The notes below the pieces were generated by a model that saw nothing but the letters and a program-made list of their open reading frames with translations, was not told the DNA's origin and ran no database searches. Below, piece after piece: positions 17,122 through 25,890 of a stretch of DNA of 64,000 nt. Origin of the DNA: Kitasatospora sp. NBC_01250 (GTDB taxonomy: Bacteria > Actinomycetota > Actinomycetes > Streptomycetales > Streptomycetaceae); NCBI RefSeq assembly GCF_036226465.1, contig NZ_CP108476.1:4278001-4342000 (forward strand), given 5' to 3'. A program made the translations under genes and the position numbers. Position 1 is the stretch's first letter. Every line of letters starts with the position of its first letter.

Positions 17122-17784
17122 TTGGACGTCATCGAGGTCTGGAGCGGCCGTTACGCCTGCCTGCTCCAGTCCGCCCTCCGCCTCACCAACGAGGCTTTCG
17201 CCAATCAGCTCGGGATCGCGGTGAGAACGGTGGCCGCGTGGCACGCTGACCCCTCCGTCGTACCGAGAGCCGAGATGCAGCAGCTCCTCGACGCGGCACA
17301 CGAGAGGGCTACCGACACGGCTCGTCAGCGCTTCGCCCTCCTGGCAGCGAAAGAAGGCGGCGAAGCACCCGAGTCCGGCGCGCCGACTGCGCAGGCCCTA
17401 CGGGTGGCCATCTCGGTTGTCCTCCGGCAGGGCGACGTGCTGCTGGTCTGTCGGCGCGATGACGACGCGTCCGGGATCACCTGGCAGTTCCCGGCTGGGG
17501 TGATCAAGCCCGGAGCGAAGCCGGAGACTGCGACCGTCCGGGAAACGTTGGACGAAACCGGGGTCCACTGTGCCGTCCGCCGGAACCTCGGCAGCCGTCT
17601 CCATCCCGTGACGGGCGTGCTGTGCGAGTACTTCCTGTGCGAGTACCTGGCCGGCGAGGCCACCAACAGCGACGCCGTCGAGAACGTCGACGTGATGTGG
17701 GTTCCTCGAAATTCGGTGACCCGCTTCATCGACGCCGATACGATCTTCCCACCCATCCTGGCCGCCCTGGAGGAGCAGACGTGA
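17122..17784 (+). CDS. Helix-turn-helix / Nudix hydrolase fusion
   Basis: 220 residues from a TTG at 17122, chosen because AGAGGG lies seven bases upstream and the conserved protein begins there. Residues ~10-60 look like a helix-turn-helix (LTNEAFANQLGIAVRTVAAW). Residues ~90-215 are a Nudix domain; the Nudix box reads GVIKPGAKPETATVRETLDE then TGV, with the first Glu of the G-x5-E position replaced by Ala and the catalytic EE pair changed to DE. Activity may be reduced or the domain may act as a ligand sensor. It overlaps the next Nudix gene by four bases (GTGA). Regulation of the divergent ndk-like cluster by this protein is an inference. Confidence 0.8.
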   Translation: MDVIEVWSGRYACLLQSALRLTNEAFANQLGIAVRTVAAWHADPSVVPRAEMQQLLDAAHERATDTARQRFALLAAKEGGEAPESGAPTAQALRVAISVVLRQGDVLLVCRRDDDASGITWQFPAGVIKPGAKPETATVRETLDETGVHCAVRRNLGSRLHPVTGVLCEYFLCEYLAGEATNSDAVENVDVMWVPRNSVTRFIDADTIFPPILAALEEQT

Positions 17785-18194
17785 CACAGCAGACTGCGGA
17801 GGAACGCCCGGGCATTGCCGCCGCGATCGTGGTCCACGAAGGCCGCGTTCTGATGGTGAGGCGACGGGTGAGCGAGGGCCAGCTCTCCTGGCAGTTCCCG
17901 GCCGGTGAGATCGAGGCCGGCGAGTCGCCCGAGCAGGCGGCTGTCCGTGAGACGGCGGAGGAGACCGGACTGGACGTTGCCGCCGTCAAGCTCCTGGGTG
18001 AGCGAGTGCATCCGAAGACCGGTCGGCTGATGTCGTACACGGCCTGCGAGGCCGTCAGCGGCACCGCCGAGGTGGTCGACACGGACGAGCTGGACGCCCT
18101 CGCGTGGGTGACACTCGCCGAGATCCCCGAGTACGTGCCGTACGGACTCTACGAACCGGTGCAGGAGTTCCTGGACGCCACACTCAGGAGCTGA
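17781..18194 (+). CDS. Nudix hydrolase
   Basis: 137 residues from a GTG at 17781 that overlaps the previous stop. The Nudix box is canonical: GEIEAGESPEQAAVRETAEE followed by TGL, matching Gx5Ex7REUxEExGU. The downstream YTACEA and DELDALAWVTLAEI segments complete the MutT-like fold. Nudix enzymes hydrolyse nucleoside diphosphates linked to another group, for example modified NTPs or NDP-sugars. Pairing a canonical copy with a degenerate HTH-fused copy suggests enzyme plus regulator. Substrate unknown. Confidence 0.88.
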   Translation: MTQQTAEERPGIAAAIVVHEGRVLMVRRRVSEGQLSWQFPAGEIEAGESPEQAAVRETAEETGLDVAAVKLLGERVHPKTGRLMSYTACEAVSGTAEVVDTDELDALAWVTLAEIPEYVPYGLYEPVQEFLDATLRS

Positions 18195-18318
18195 CCGACT
18201 TCGCTAAGAGGCTCTGCGAGCGGGCCGCCGGCTGGTGACCACCTACAAGACCTTGGCCCCATCACGGTGGATGGCCAGGTGAGCCCAGAAGAACCACGTG
18301 TCCAGCAACGGGGAGCAC

Positions 18319-21300
18319 ATGAGTGATTCGGTGACGCAGCTGTCCGGACTGATCTGGTCAGTTGCGGACTTGCTTCGCGGAGACTTCAAGAGGTCCGACT
18401 ACGGCAAGGTCATGTTGCCGTTCACAGTGCTTCGACGCCTGGACTGCCTCCTTGCCCCCACCCGGCAAGCCGTGCTCGCCACCGCAGAGGAGCTCTCGCA
18501 CACCGAGGACTCGGACGCCAAGCTCCGGGATGCCTCCGGCTACCCCTTCTACAACATCAGCCCCTTCACCCTGGCGAGCGTCGCCGGTGACCCGCGAGAA
18601 GCTGATCGTCACCTGCTCGCTTATGTGCGCGGCTTCTCCCGAAACGTCCAGGAGATCTTCGAACATTTCGAATTTGATATCACGGTCAAACGCCTGGCCG
18701 ATTCCAATCTGCTTTACCCCATCGTCGCTCAATTCCAGCATCTGGATCTGGGGTCGGCCATTCCAGCACGCGAGATGAGCTTCATCTTCGAGGAACTGGT
18801 ACGGACCTTTGCCGAGCGAGCGGGCGAGCTCGGCGGCGAGCACACCACGCCACGCGACGCCAGCCAGCTTATGGCTGCACTCGTGATGGAACCCGATCTG
18901 GGGCAGATCGCGGCCCCTGGCGTGGTGAGGAAGATCCACGATCCAGTCTGCGGCACCGGCGGCTTGCTTCTTGAGCTGGCCGAGCGCATCAGCGCCGTCA
19001 ATCCCGAGGCCCAGATTCAGCCATCCGGCCAGGAACTCAACTCTGAGAGCTGGGCGATTGCTCGCTCCAGCATGCTGATGAGCGGGCACGACCCGGAGCA
19101 GATGGCTCTGGGAAACGTCCTGCGCGAGGACGTATTCGCAGCAGAACGATTCGACTACCTAGTGGCCCATCCTCCGTTCGGCGTCGAATGGAAGAAGGTC
19201 GAGGATCACGTCCGTGCCGAGCACGAGGACCTCGGCCGCAAGGGTCGCTTCGGTGCCGGCCTCCCTCGTATCAACGACGGTTCCCTACTGTTCCTCCAGC
19301 ACATGCTCGCGAAGATGAAGCCCGTGGACGACTCCGGCCGCGGGGGAAGCCGGATCGCGGTCGTCTTCAACGGCTCTCCCATGTTCGCCGGTTCTGCCGG
19401 TTCAGGAGAGTCCGACATCCGACGGTGGATCGTCGAGAACGACTGGCTCGAGGGCATCGTCGCCCTGCCCGACCAGCTTATGGCCAACACCGGCATCAGC
19501 ACGTATGTCTGGGTGCTCAGCAACCGGAAGCCCGCCCACCGCCAGGGGCGCGTGATTCTCGTCAAAGCACAGGACCACTGGCAGAAGATGCGCCAGTCGG
19601 TCGGCAGTAAGCGGAAGTACCTCGGGCCCGACCAGCTAACCGAGATTGTCCAGCTCTACAGCGAAGCCACGTCCTCCCCTCCTTCCCTGACCCGGTCTCA
19701 GCGCGACCTCGTACGCGTCGTGCGGAAGGAGGATTTGCTCTATCACCAGATCGTCATCGAACGCCCACTGCGACTGCGTTTCGAGCTCTCCGAGGAAGCC
19801 CTCGTCCGGCTCGCGGCTCTGCGGCCGGTCCAGCGGACCAACAATCCCGAGGCCTTGGTATCGGCGTTGCGGGGCCTCATCGGTACGACGTGGAAAGCGA
19901 GCTCCGACGTACGTGCAGCGCTGCGCCGCGCCACAGAGGCCGTGGGCCTGGCCTGGCCCGGCGGAGCCGCATTCGAGAAGGCTGTCCGAAACGCAATCGG
20001 TGTGCGCGACGATGAAGGTGAGCTTCAACAGCGCGGTGGAGCGAAGGAGCCCGACCCGGAGCTGCGGAGCGTGGTCTCCCTGCCGTTCCAGGAAGAACCG
20101 GAGGAGTATTTCCGGACCAAGATCTTGCCCCACACGCCCGATGCCTGGATCGACCCTGCCCGGACGCGACTGGGCTGCGAGGTTCCGTCCGCGCTCTTCT
20201 ACGTTGCGGAGTTCGACGGTCTCTTCGAACCGCTTCAGAACTTCGCCCGGCTAGAAATGAACCGGGTCAAGCTGCACCGCCCGGAGCCGGGCGATGACGC
20301 ACCGCCGCCGCCCAAGCACCTGACCACGCCTCATCTGCACAGCGTCGGTTCAGCCCTGGAGCTTCCTGACGCGGAAATGGATGACTCCGAACTGACCCCG
20401 TGTTCAGGCGGTGACCTTGTAGGGCGCTTCGGAAATTGGAGGCTTCTGCCTTCAGGGTTCGGCGAAGCCGTCACACCGCTCTTTGTGCTGCACCCACTAC
20501 AGGGGCGCGGCAGAGTGCTGTGCGAGTGGCTTAACTCCCGCAAGGAAAGCAGCGCATTCCCGCGCGTCCGTGACCTGCTCGATACGCCCGTACCAGTTGA
20601 CCTGGTCACCGACACAGCTGTCAACGACCTCCTAGAGGAGGTCCAGGAAGGCCGCCGTGCCCTACGCGCCGCGACCGAGGGCATCCTCCCGAACATCTTC
20701 TCAGGCAGCGAGACCCTCAGCGAGGAGATTCGAACCGCCCTACGATTCGCCTCCCATGAGGCACGACTCGCGAGCCAGTTGGTACGCCCCTTTGACGACC
20801 CAATCTGGCGGGCGGAGTCGAGTTACCCCTTCCACATGGCCGCCCTCGCCCGCCGCTACCGCGTCAGCACCCATCCGGCCGAGCGCAAGGACGGGCTACT
20901 CAAGCTCGGCGAGGGCGTTGCACGCACACTGGGCATCCTCGCACTCAGTGCACTCATCGCACACCACAACGGCTTTACCCGATCGCTTCGCCAGCAGTTC
21001 CGCAATGGGGCGACCTTCGGCACCTGGCTCTGGCTCATCGACCGCTTCATGGACGAGGTGGGAAGAACCTCCGTCCTGCCGGAATTGGCAGCGATCCAGG
21101 AACGTGAGGCGACACGCACGCTCCTGGAAGAGATCAAGGACTTCCGCAACCACTCCCATCATGCCCACGGCGTCCGTATGAGCCACGAGATCGACGAGGA
21201 CGTCGAAAAGCTCGAACCGCGCGTGGTCTCAGCCATCAGCTCGGTCAACTGGTTGGCCGGGATCCAGTGGTACTGGGTGGAGCGCTGCGAGTACCTCGAC

Positions 21301-21588
21301 GAGTCCTCCTATCGCACAGTGGGCCTGCAACTTCGAGGGAGCCATCCGAGCTGGGAGCCATTCGAGCGCCCTACCACCTACCCTCTGCGCCCCGACCGGA
21401 TCTACGTCGACAGCGATCTTTCAGGCGGGCCAGTTGATCTGTGGCCGTTGGCCATGGTTAGTCTCTGCCCGCACTGCCGGACGCGGGAGTTGTTTCTCCT
21501 CAACCAGGTAAGAGACGGGCAAGTGATCCTCCGAAGCCTGGAGGAGCACTCCCTGGAGATCCCGTACCGCACATCGGAGGGGACCTAA
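18319..21588 (+). CDS. Orphan HsdM-like methyltransferase fused to specificity-like and HEPN-like regions
   Basis: 1089 residues from the ATG at 18319 (GGGGAG five bases upstream; a GTG at 18298 is in frame). Residues ~8-130 match the HsdM N-terminal domain (LIWSVADLLRGDFKRSDYGK). Residues ~180-420 are the N6-methyltransferase core with DPVCGTGGLLL near 208, but motif IV reads AHPPFGVEW: the catalytic Asn is His284. The HsdM C-terminal hallmark LPHTPDAWID follows near 605. Residues ~690-790 resemble half of an HsdS recognition domain (GDLVGRFGNWRLLPSG ... TPVPVDLV). The C-terminal ~270 residues are helical with R943-N-x3-H948, the HEPN ribonuclease motif, and a late CPHC pair. No hsdS or hsdR is adjacent. 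It may be a modification-sensing toxin rather than a methylase; this is inference. Confidence 0.8.
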   Translation: MSDSVTQLSGLIWSVADLLRGDFKRSDYGKVMLPFTVLRRLDCLLAPTRQAVLATAEELSHTEDSDAKLRDASGYPFYNISPFTLASVAGDPREADRHLLAYVRGFSRNVQEIFEHFEFDITVKRLADSNLLYPIVAQFQHLDLGSAIPAREMSFIFEELVRTFAERAGELGGEHTTPRDASQLMAALVMEPDLGQIAAPGVVRKIHDPVCGTGGLLLELAERISAVNPEAQIQPSGQELNSESWAIARSSMLMSGHDPEQMALGNVLREDVFAAERFDYLVAHPPFGVEWKKVEDHVRAEHEDLGRKGRFGAGLPRINDGSLLFLQHMLAKMKPVDDSGRGGSRIAVVFNGSPMFAGSAGSGESDIRRWIVENDWLEGIVALPDQLMANTGISTYVWVLSNRKPAHRQGRVILVKAQDHWQKMRQSVGSKRKYLGPDQLTEIVQLYSEATSSPPSLTRSQRDLVRVVRKEDLLYHQIVIERPLRLRFELSEEALVRLAALRPVQRTNNPEALVSALRGLIGTTWKASSDVRAALRRATEAVGLAWPGGAAFEKAVRNAIGVRDDEGELQQRGGAKEPDPELRSVVSLPFQEEPEEYFRTKILPHTPDAWIDPARTRLGCEVPSALFYVAEFDGLFEPLQNFARLEMNRVKLHRPEPGDDAPPPPKHLTTPHLHSVGSALELPDAEMDDSELTPCSGGDLVGRFGNWRLLPSGFGEAVTPLFVLHPLQGRGRVLCEWLNSRKESSAFPRVRDLLDTPVPVDLVTDTAVNDLLEEVQEGRRALRAATEGILPNIFSGSETLSEEIRTALRFASHEARLASQLVRPFDDPIWRAESSYPFHMAALARRYRVSTHPAERKDGLLKLGEGVARTLGILALSALIAHHNGFTRSLRQQFRNGATFGTWLWLIDRFMDEVGRTSVLPELAAIQEREATRTLLEEIKDFRNHSHHAHGVRMSHEIDEDVEKLEPRVVSAISSVNWLAGIQWYWVERCEYLDESSYRTVGLQLRGSHPSWEPFERPTTYPLRPDRIYVDSDLSGGPVDLWPLAMVSLCPHCRTRELFLLNQVRDGQVILRSLEEHSLEIPYRTSEGT

Positions 21589-21728
21589 GCCTGCCCCAAC
21601 GGACCGACCGCGGGCCTGGCTCGCTCTCGTTGACCGGCCACCGCTAGGCGGTGTCAGCGGCGGTGAAGGCTGGCGAGGTTCTGGCCCCGCCCTGGCGGCC
21701 CTGGCACCCAGGCCAGGCCGAGTCACGC

Positions 21729-21751
21729 CGGGGCACCAGCCCGGTGCCCCG
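21729..21751. terminator. Hairpin between convergent genes
   Basis: CGGGGCACC at 21729-21737 pairs with GGTGCCCCG at 21743-21751 around a five-base loop. It lies between the methyltransferase-HEPN gene (ending at 21588) and the relaxase gene (ending at 21803), which converge, so it can act as a terminator from either side. Confidence 0.6.
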
Positions 21752-21802
21752 ACGCTCAAGCCCGACCAGGATGGGGCCGGGGTATCTCGTCGTCTCGGTC
21801 GG

Positions 21803-23554
21803 TCAGCGTCGGCGGTTGGGACCGTTGGCGGCCCTGGTGCTGGTCGCCACGGCTGGCAACGCGGGCACGGTTGTCGGGGTGGTGCGGCTGCCGGTACGGG
21901 CGCGTGCGGCCTGGGTCCGCTGCTCGACGCGGTCGTTGGTGGAGTTTCGGAGGCGCCAGAGGAGGACTTCGGCGGGGCGGTCGGCGGTGGTGAGCTCCCG
22001 CTGTTGGGCGGCCTCGCTGAGGGCGCGGTGCGGTGGTTGGCCGGCGGATTCGGCCTGGGCGAGCGCGGTAGCCAGGGCAGGCCAGGAGGGGTCGGCGAGG
22101 ATGTGCTGGGCCTGGTCGGGGACGGCGGCGTGGATGTGGGCGGCGAGGCGGTCGGTGGTCTTGGGGGTGGGGGTGCGGCGGGTGAGGTCGGCGATGACCG
22201 GCTCGGCCGTCTGCCGGTAGGCGGTTCGCAGGTGGACGAGGGACTGCTGGGCCGCGTGGGCTTGCTGCTGGTGGCCTTGGGTCTGGTGCCAGCGGGCAAT
22301 GGCGATCACGACGAAGACGGCGGTGGACAGCAGGGCGGCGACGGTGGCGCCGTCCTCGCCGGAGCCGGCGGTGTGCAGGAGTTGCTTGGCGGCGGTGCGG
22401 AGGGCTGCGGCCTGCTGGTGTTCGGCACGGACCTTGGATCGGGTGACGCGGTTGAACGCGGTTGCGGCGGCTCGCAGTTCGGCGCGGGTGTGGGCGGGTG
22501 CGGTGAGGGCGGCCGTGTGGAGGAGTTCGCCGAAAGCGGCGGCCTGGGCCTGGACGACGGTGTCGAACGCGTCGACGTCGGGCACGTCGGGGTGGTGTTG
22601 GTCCTGGAAGGCGAAGCGGGCGGTCTCCCGCAGGGTGGTCTCGGCCTGTCGCCAGCGGTCCGGTTCGACCATGCCCCGTGCGGGCGTGGTGGGCTGCTGG
22701 GCGGAGAGGCGTTCGCGCAGGCGGTTGATGGACAGGTCGGGGGAGAGCTTGGAGCCGCCGAAGTAGACGGGTTCGCCTTGGGCGTTGACGTCGCCGGGTC
22801 GGGCGAGGCTGTAGCCGATGACGTCGCCGCTCTCGGGTCCGATGCGGTAGCGGACCTGGATGCCGAGGGCGGTGAGGGTGGAGAAGTACTCCTGCTCGTC
22901 GCGGACGGCGGCGGCGACGGCTTGGGCCTGTTCCTGCAGCCACTCCTTGGCGGTCTGCTCGTGGCCGGTGCGCTGGGCCTTGGCCTGCTCGGCGCTGGTG
23001 GGCATCGGGGCGGCAGTGTGGTCGCCGGAGTTGAGCTGGCGCAGGCCGAGTTCTTTCTCGATCTTGCGGCACTCGGCCTGGGCGCGTTGGCCGTCGCGCT
23101 TGTTGCGGGGGCGGCGGCCGTCCTCGCGAACGCTGGTGGCCATGATGTGGATGTGGTCGTCGGCGTGGCGTACGGCGATCCACCGGCAGCCCTTGTCGGC
23201 GCCATCGGGGGCGATGCCGGTGGCGTGGACGATGCGGCGGGCGACCTCGGCCCACTCGGCGTCGGTGAGGTACCGGTCGCCGGGCGCGGTGCGGACGGGG
23301 CAGTGCCACACGTGCTGCGGCACCTTCGTGCCGACGCGCCTCTCGCGTGCGCGCACGGGTTGGTCGAGGTAGTCGGCGAGCTCGTCGAGGAGGGCGTGGT
23401 GCTGGTCGAGGGGCGCTCGGCCGGGGTCGGGCACGCCGGGCATTGCGAACGCGGCGACGATGTGCGGGTCTGTGTGCTCGTCGCGCCGGCCGGGGCCGAA
23501 GAGGTAGGAGAGCAGGCCGCGGGTGCGCGAGCCGGTGGAGACGTCAGGCACCAC
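21803..23554 (-). CDS. Relaxase / mobilization protein
   Basis: 583 residues. The N-terminal relaxase domain has the histidine triad motif HADDHIHI at residues 130-137, the signature of metal-dependent nicking enzymes, and the conserved lead-in HVWHCPVR. The mid-region holds a coiled-coil-prone segment and a hydrophobic stretch (ATVAALLSTAVFVVIAIARW) around residues 400-420 that may contact the membrane. The protein nicks oriT and stays on the transferred strand. It overlaps the MobC-like gene by 11 bases. The N-terminal GRRDEHTDPHIVAAF pattern is common in relaxases from streptomycete integrative elements. Confidence 0.92.
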   Translation of the reverse strand: MVPDVSTGSRTRGLLSYLFGPGRRDEHTDPHIVAAFAMPGVPDPGRAPLDQHHALLDELADYLDQPVRARERRVGTKVPQHVWHCPVRTAPGDRYLTDAEWAEVARRIVHATGIAPDGADKGCRWIAVRHADDHIHIMATSVREDGRRPRNKRDGQRAQAECRKIEKELGLRQLNSGDHTAAPMPTSAEQAKAQRTGHEQTAKEWLQEQAQAVAAAVRDEQEYFSTLTALGIQVRYRIGPESGDVIGYSLARPGDVNAQGEPVYFGGSKLSPDLSINRLRERLSAQQPTTPARGMVEPDRWRQAETTLRETARFAFQDQHHPDVPDVDAFDTVVQAQAAAFGELLHTAALTAPAHTRAELRAAATAFNRVTRSKVRAEHQQAAALRTAAKQLLHTAGSGEDGATVAALLSTAVFVVIAIARWHQTQGHQQQAHAAQQSLVHLRTAYRQTAEPVIADLTRRTPTPKTTDRLAAHIHAAVPDQAQHILADPSWPALATALAQAESAGQPPHRALSEAAQQRELTTADRPAEVLLWRLRNSTNDRVEQRTQAARARTGSRTTPTTVPALPAVATSTRAANGPNRRR

Positions 23555-24434
23555 GGCGGCCTCCCGGCAGGACGCGCTGGTAGGCGTGGCGGGCCTCGAT
23601 CGCGCAGGCGTGAAGGGCGTCCAGGGTCTCCATGGCGCGCTCCGGGATCTCGCCTCGGTAGATCTCGACCATGAGCTGGTTGAGGTTGTTGCCAGCCCGG
23701 TCGATCGCCCGCTGGTGGGTACCGACCGCTTCGGTGAGGAGGGTGACGGCCTCGTAGTCGGGCATGGGGACGAAGGCGTCGCGGCGGCCGGTCCTCAGGT
23801 ACTCCAGGGCCACGCTCATGGCGGAATCCGCCAGGAAGGAGGAGCGCGAGCGCTTGAGCTTCTTGGCGACGAAGTCGAGCAGTTCCTTCTCGGCCGGTTC
23901 CACCGAGCAGGTCACCTGGTCATCGCGCTTGGTTCCGGAACGCGGCCGGTACATCCGCACCGCCAGCGGAAGCGAGGTGTCGTCCACCGGAAGTACGAAG
24001 CGGTCGAGAACCGGAACGCGCTCATGGATGAACTCGGCGGCGGTGACGGTCGGCGCTTCACGCACGACGCGGTCGGCGGCGTCGGCACGCTCGGCGTCGA
24101 TGTCGCTGCGCGGCTCGGCATCGTGCTCGGGAAGCTGGTCCTGGTCGTGGCCGCCCTCGGTCGCGACCTCCTGGTCCGGCGCGCCCTCGCGCCGGTCCTG
24201 CCCCGCCACCCCTGGGGCAGGGTCAAGCGCAAAGTCCGCGGCGCCAACGGCGTTGTGGACTTTGCCCCAGCTTGCTCCGTCGTTGTCGTGACCGTGGCTG
24301 GTCCAGGGCAGGGCCTGCTTGACGCGGGCGAATATGCCGCCACGTCCGGGCTTGTCGCCACCGGCTCCGCGTTGCTGGGCGTCCTGCTCGGGCGAGGCGA
24401 ATGCAGGGTCGAGGTGGTGCTGCTGGTCGGGCAC
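23544..24434 (-). CDS. MobC-like relaxosome accessory protein
   Basis: 296 residues. The C-terminal half has the MobC/ribbon-helix-helix layout: SVEPAEKELLDFVAKKLKRS, a helix SSFLADSAMSVALEYL, and the diagnostic AGNNLNQLMVEIYRGE. MobC proteins bind oriT and help the relaxase open the DNA. The N-terminal ~110 residues are charged, low-complexity and probably disordered, so the true start could lie further in. It is coupled to the relaxase gene by an overlap. The origin of transfer is expected upstream, near 24435-24632, but no clear nic site could be assigned. Confidence 0.82.
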   Translation of the reverse strand: MPDQQHHLDPAFASPEQDAQQRGAGGDKPGRGGIFARVKQALPWTSHGHDNDGASWGKVHNAVGAADFALDPAPGVAGQDRREGAPDQEVATEGGHDQDQLPEHDAEPRSDIDAERADAADRVVREAPTVTAAEFIHERVPVLDRFVLPVDDTSLPLAVRMYRPRSGTKRDDQVTCSVEPAEKELLDFVAKKLKRSRSSFLADSAMSVALEYLRTGRRDAFVPMPDYEAVTLLTEAVGTHQRAIDRAGNNLNQLMVEIYRGEIPERAMETLDALHACAIEARHAYQRVLPGGRRGA

Positions 24435-24632
24435 GGGGATCTTCCGGTTCTTCTGTCGGGGCAGGTGGTTGTCGGTTGGTGGGGTGTTCGCCGGATGCGG
24501 GGTGATGGTCCGGCGGAAGAGGGGTTTGGCGGTGCCGGAGTTCTGGTGTAGACGTCGCCGGTTCAGGACTTCCGGGGTCTCCGGATGGGCGCTGGGGGAG
24601 TTCCGGTGAGCGTCGGTCAGCGTCGGTGAGGG

Positions 24633-24677
24633 GCCGCTCGCCCGGTCCGGAAGCGGGCCGGTGCTCGGGCGAGCGGC
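24633..24677 (-). terminator. Terminator hairpin after the DUF2637 gene
   Basis: GCCGCTCGCCCG at 24633-24644 pairs perfectly with CGGGCGAGCGGC at 24666-24677, leaving a 21-base loop. It starts seven bases beyond the stop codon at 24685 of the minus-strand gene, as expected for a terminator. Confidence 0.65.
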
Positions 24678-24684
24678 GGGGGCG

Positions 24685-25488
24685 TCAGGCCGCCGAGGCG
24701 CTGGCTTGCGCGTCGGCCTGCTGGCTGGCCTGTTCGTCCTTGAAGCGCTGGGTCAGCTTGCCGAGGCGGTCGCTGGCGATGGGTATGCCGGCTTCGCGCA
24801 GGACTGTCCTGATCACGGCCTGGGTGGGGCCATGCTCCTGGACGGCGGGCCGGACGATCTCGGCCAGCTCGTCCATCGAGGCTGCGGGCTTGCGGCCGGT
24901 GCGCTTGGTGCCCACCACCGGTTTCCGGCTGTCGGGCCGGAGGTCGTGGTCGGGCTCGAGCACCGCTTCGTCGGCGGGTAGGTCGTACTGCTCCGCGTCC
25001 GTCACCGGTGCGGACTCGGTTACCGGTGCAGGCTCGGGGTTTTCGCGGAGCGGGAGTTCGCCCTCGGCGCGCTTCGGGTCGATGGTGGTCGCGGTCGCGG
25101 TGGTGTTGTGGGCGAGGAGGGTGCCGCCGAAGAAGGCGAGGGCGGGCCATCCGGCGACGAGGATCCGTAGCCAGGCGGGGACGTGGGCGAGGTCGAGGAG
25201 GCCGGCGGTGGCGACGTTGGCGCCGAGGGAGGCGGTCAGGGCGATGGCGAACCAGGTCCAGGCGGTGCCGGCGGGGTGTCCGGTGGTGCGCAGGGTTCGC
25301 ATGCGGTGCCAGGCGGCGACGAGCAGCAGGTCGACCGAGACGGGGTAGGCCCAGGCTTTCCAGCCGTGTTGTCCGGCGGCTTCGGCGATGTCGTGGAGGT
25401 GGGCGAAGGACAGGGCGCCTGCGATGGCGGCCTGAACGAGGACGGCGTCCGGGCGGAGCAGACGCCGCGTTCGGGTGGTGGCGGTCAT
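24685..25488 (-). CDS. DUF2637 (SpdB-like) membrane protein
   Basis: 267 residues. The first ~125 residues contain four hydrophobic segments, including LVQAAIAGALSFAHLHDIA, PVSVDLLLVAAWHRM and a longer pair around residues 75-125, with the conserved SFAHLHDIA motif of DUF2637. The remainder is acidic followed by a basic helical tail (SMDELAEIVRPAVQEHGPTQ) that could bind DNA. In streptomycete plasmids such proteins are linked to intramycelial spread. The gene lies alone between a terminator and the iteron region. Confidence 0.85.
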   Translation of the reverse strand: MTATTRTRRLLRPDAVLVQAAIAGALSFAHLHDIAEAAGQHGWKAWAYPVSVDLLLVAAWHRMRTLRTTGHPAGTAWTWFAIALTASLGANVATAGLLDLAHVPAWLRILVAGWPALAFFGGTLLAHNTTATATTIDPKRAEGELPLRENPEPAPVTESAPVTDAEQYDLPADEAVLEPDHDLRPDSRKPVVGTKRTGRKPAASMDELAEIVRPAVQEHGPTQAVIRTVLREAGIPIASDRLGKLTQRFKDEQASQQADAQASASAA

Positions 25489-25536
25489 GCGGAAGGTGGT
25501 CCTCGCGGGTCGGGCGGTGGTGGTTTGTGGGATTGC

Positions 25537-25890
25537 CGTCTTTGCCGTCTTGCCGTCTTGGTGCTGTGGGACGGTCTGTGGGCTGGGGCGGGTTCGGCTG
25601 CCCGGGTGGTGCCGTGGACACGGCGGAGTTCGGGTTCGTGACGGTGCGGTATCCGTCTTGGGGCTCGTATCCGTCCCGAAGGCATGGCCTTTGACCTGCG
25701 GTTTTACGGCAGGGACGGCTGGGACTGCACAAGACGGATGTGTTTCCCGTCCCGGCCAGGGCCCGCCGCTCGCGCCCCAGACGGGGGCGGCGGCGGGCCG
25801 CTGGTGGGAGTGGACGGCTGCCGTCTTGGCGTGGGCCTGATCCGTCTTGGTGCGGATGCCGTTGCCGTCTTGGGGTGCCGTTCCGTCTTG
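25537..25890. repeat. Iteron-like CCGTCTTG repeats (candidate replication origin)
   Basis: CCGTCTTG occurs at 25546-25553, 25554-25561, 25653-25660, 25821-25828, 25842-25849, 25865-25872 and 25883-25890, plus one reversed copy (CAAGACGG) at 25730-25737 and a degenerate CCGTCTTTG at about 25537. Repeated short direct motifs next to a replication ATPase gene are typical of a Rep-bound origin or of operator arrays. No protein-coding signal exists in this 468-base gap. Confidence 0.7.

Noticed and set aside
18195..18318. RNA gene or riboswitch before the methyltransferase-HEPN gene
   Set aside because: No stable fold or known motif seen; the gap is short and ordinary.
1..21800. Second attachment site copying the tRNA-Thr 3' end
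   Set aside because: No stretch matching the T arm was found by eye; this is not a computed search, so it remains open.
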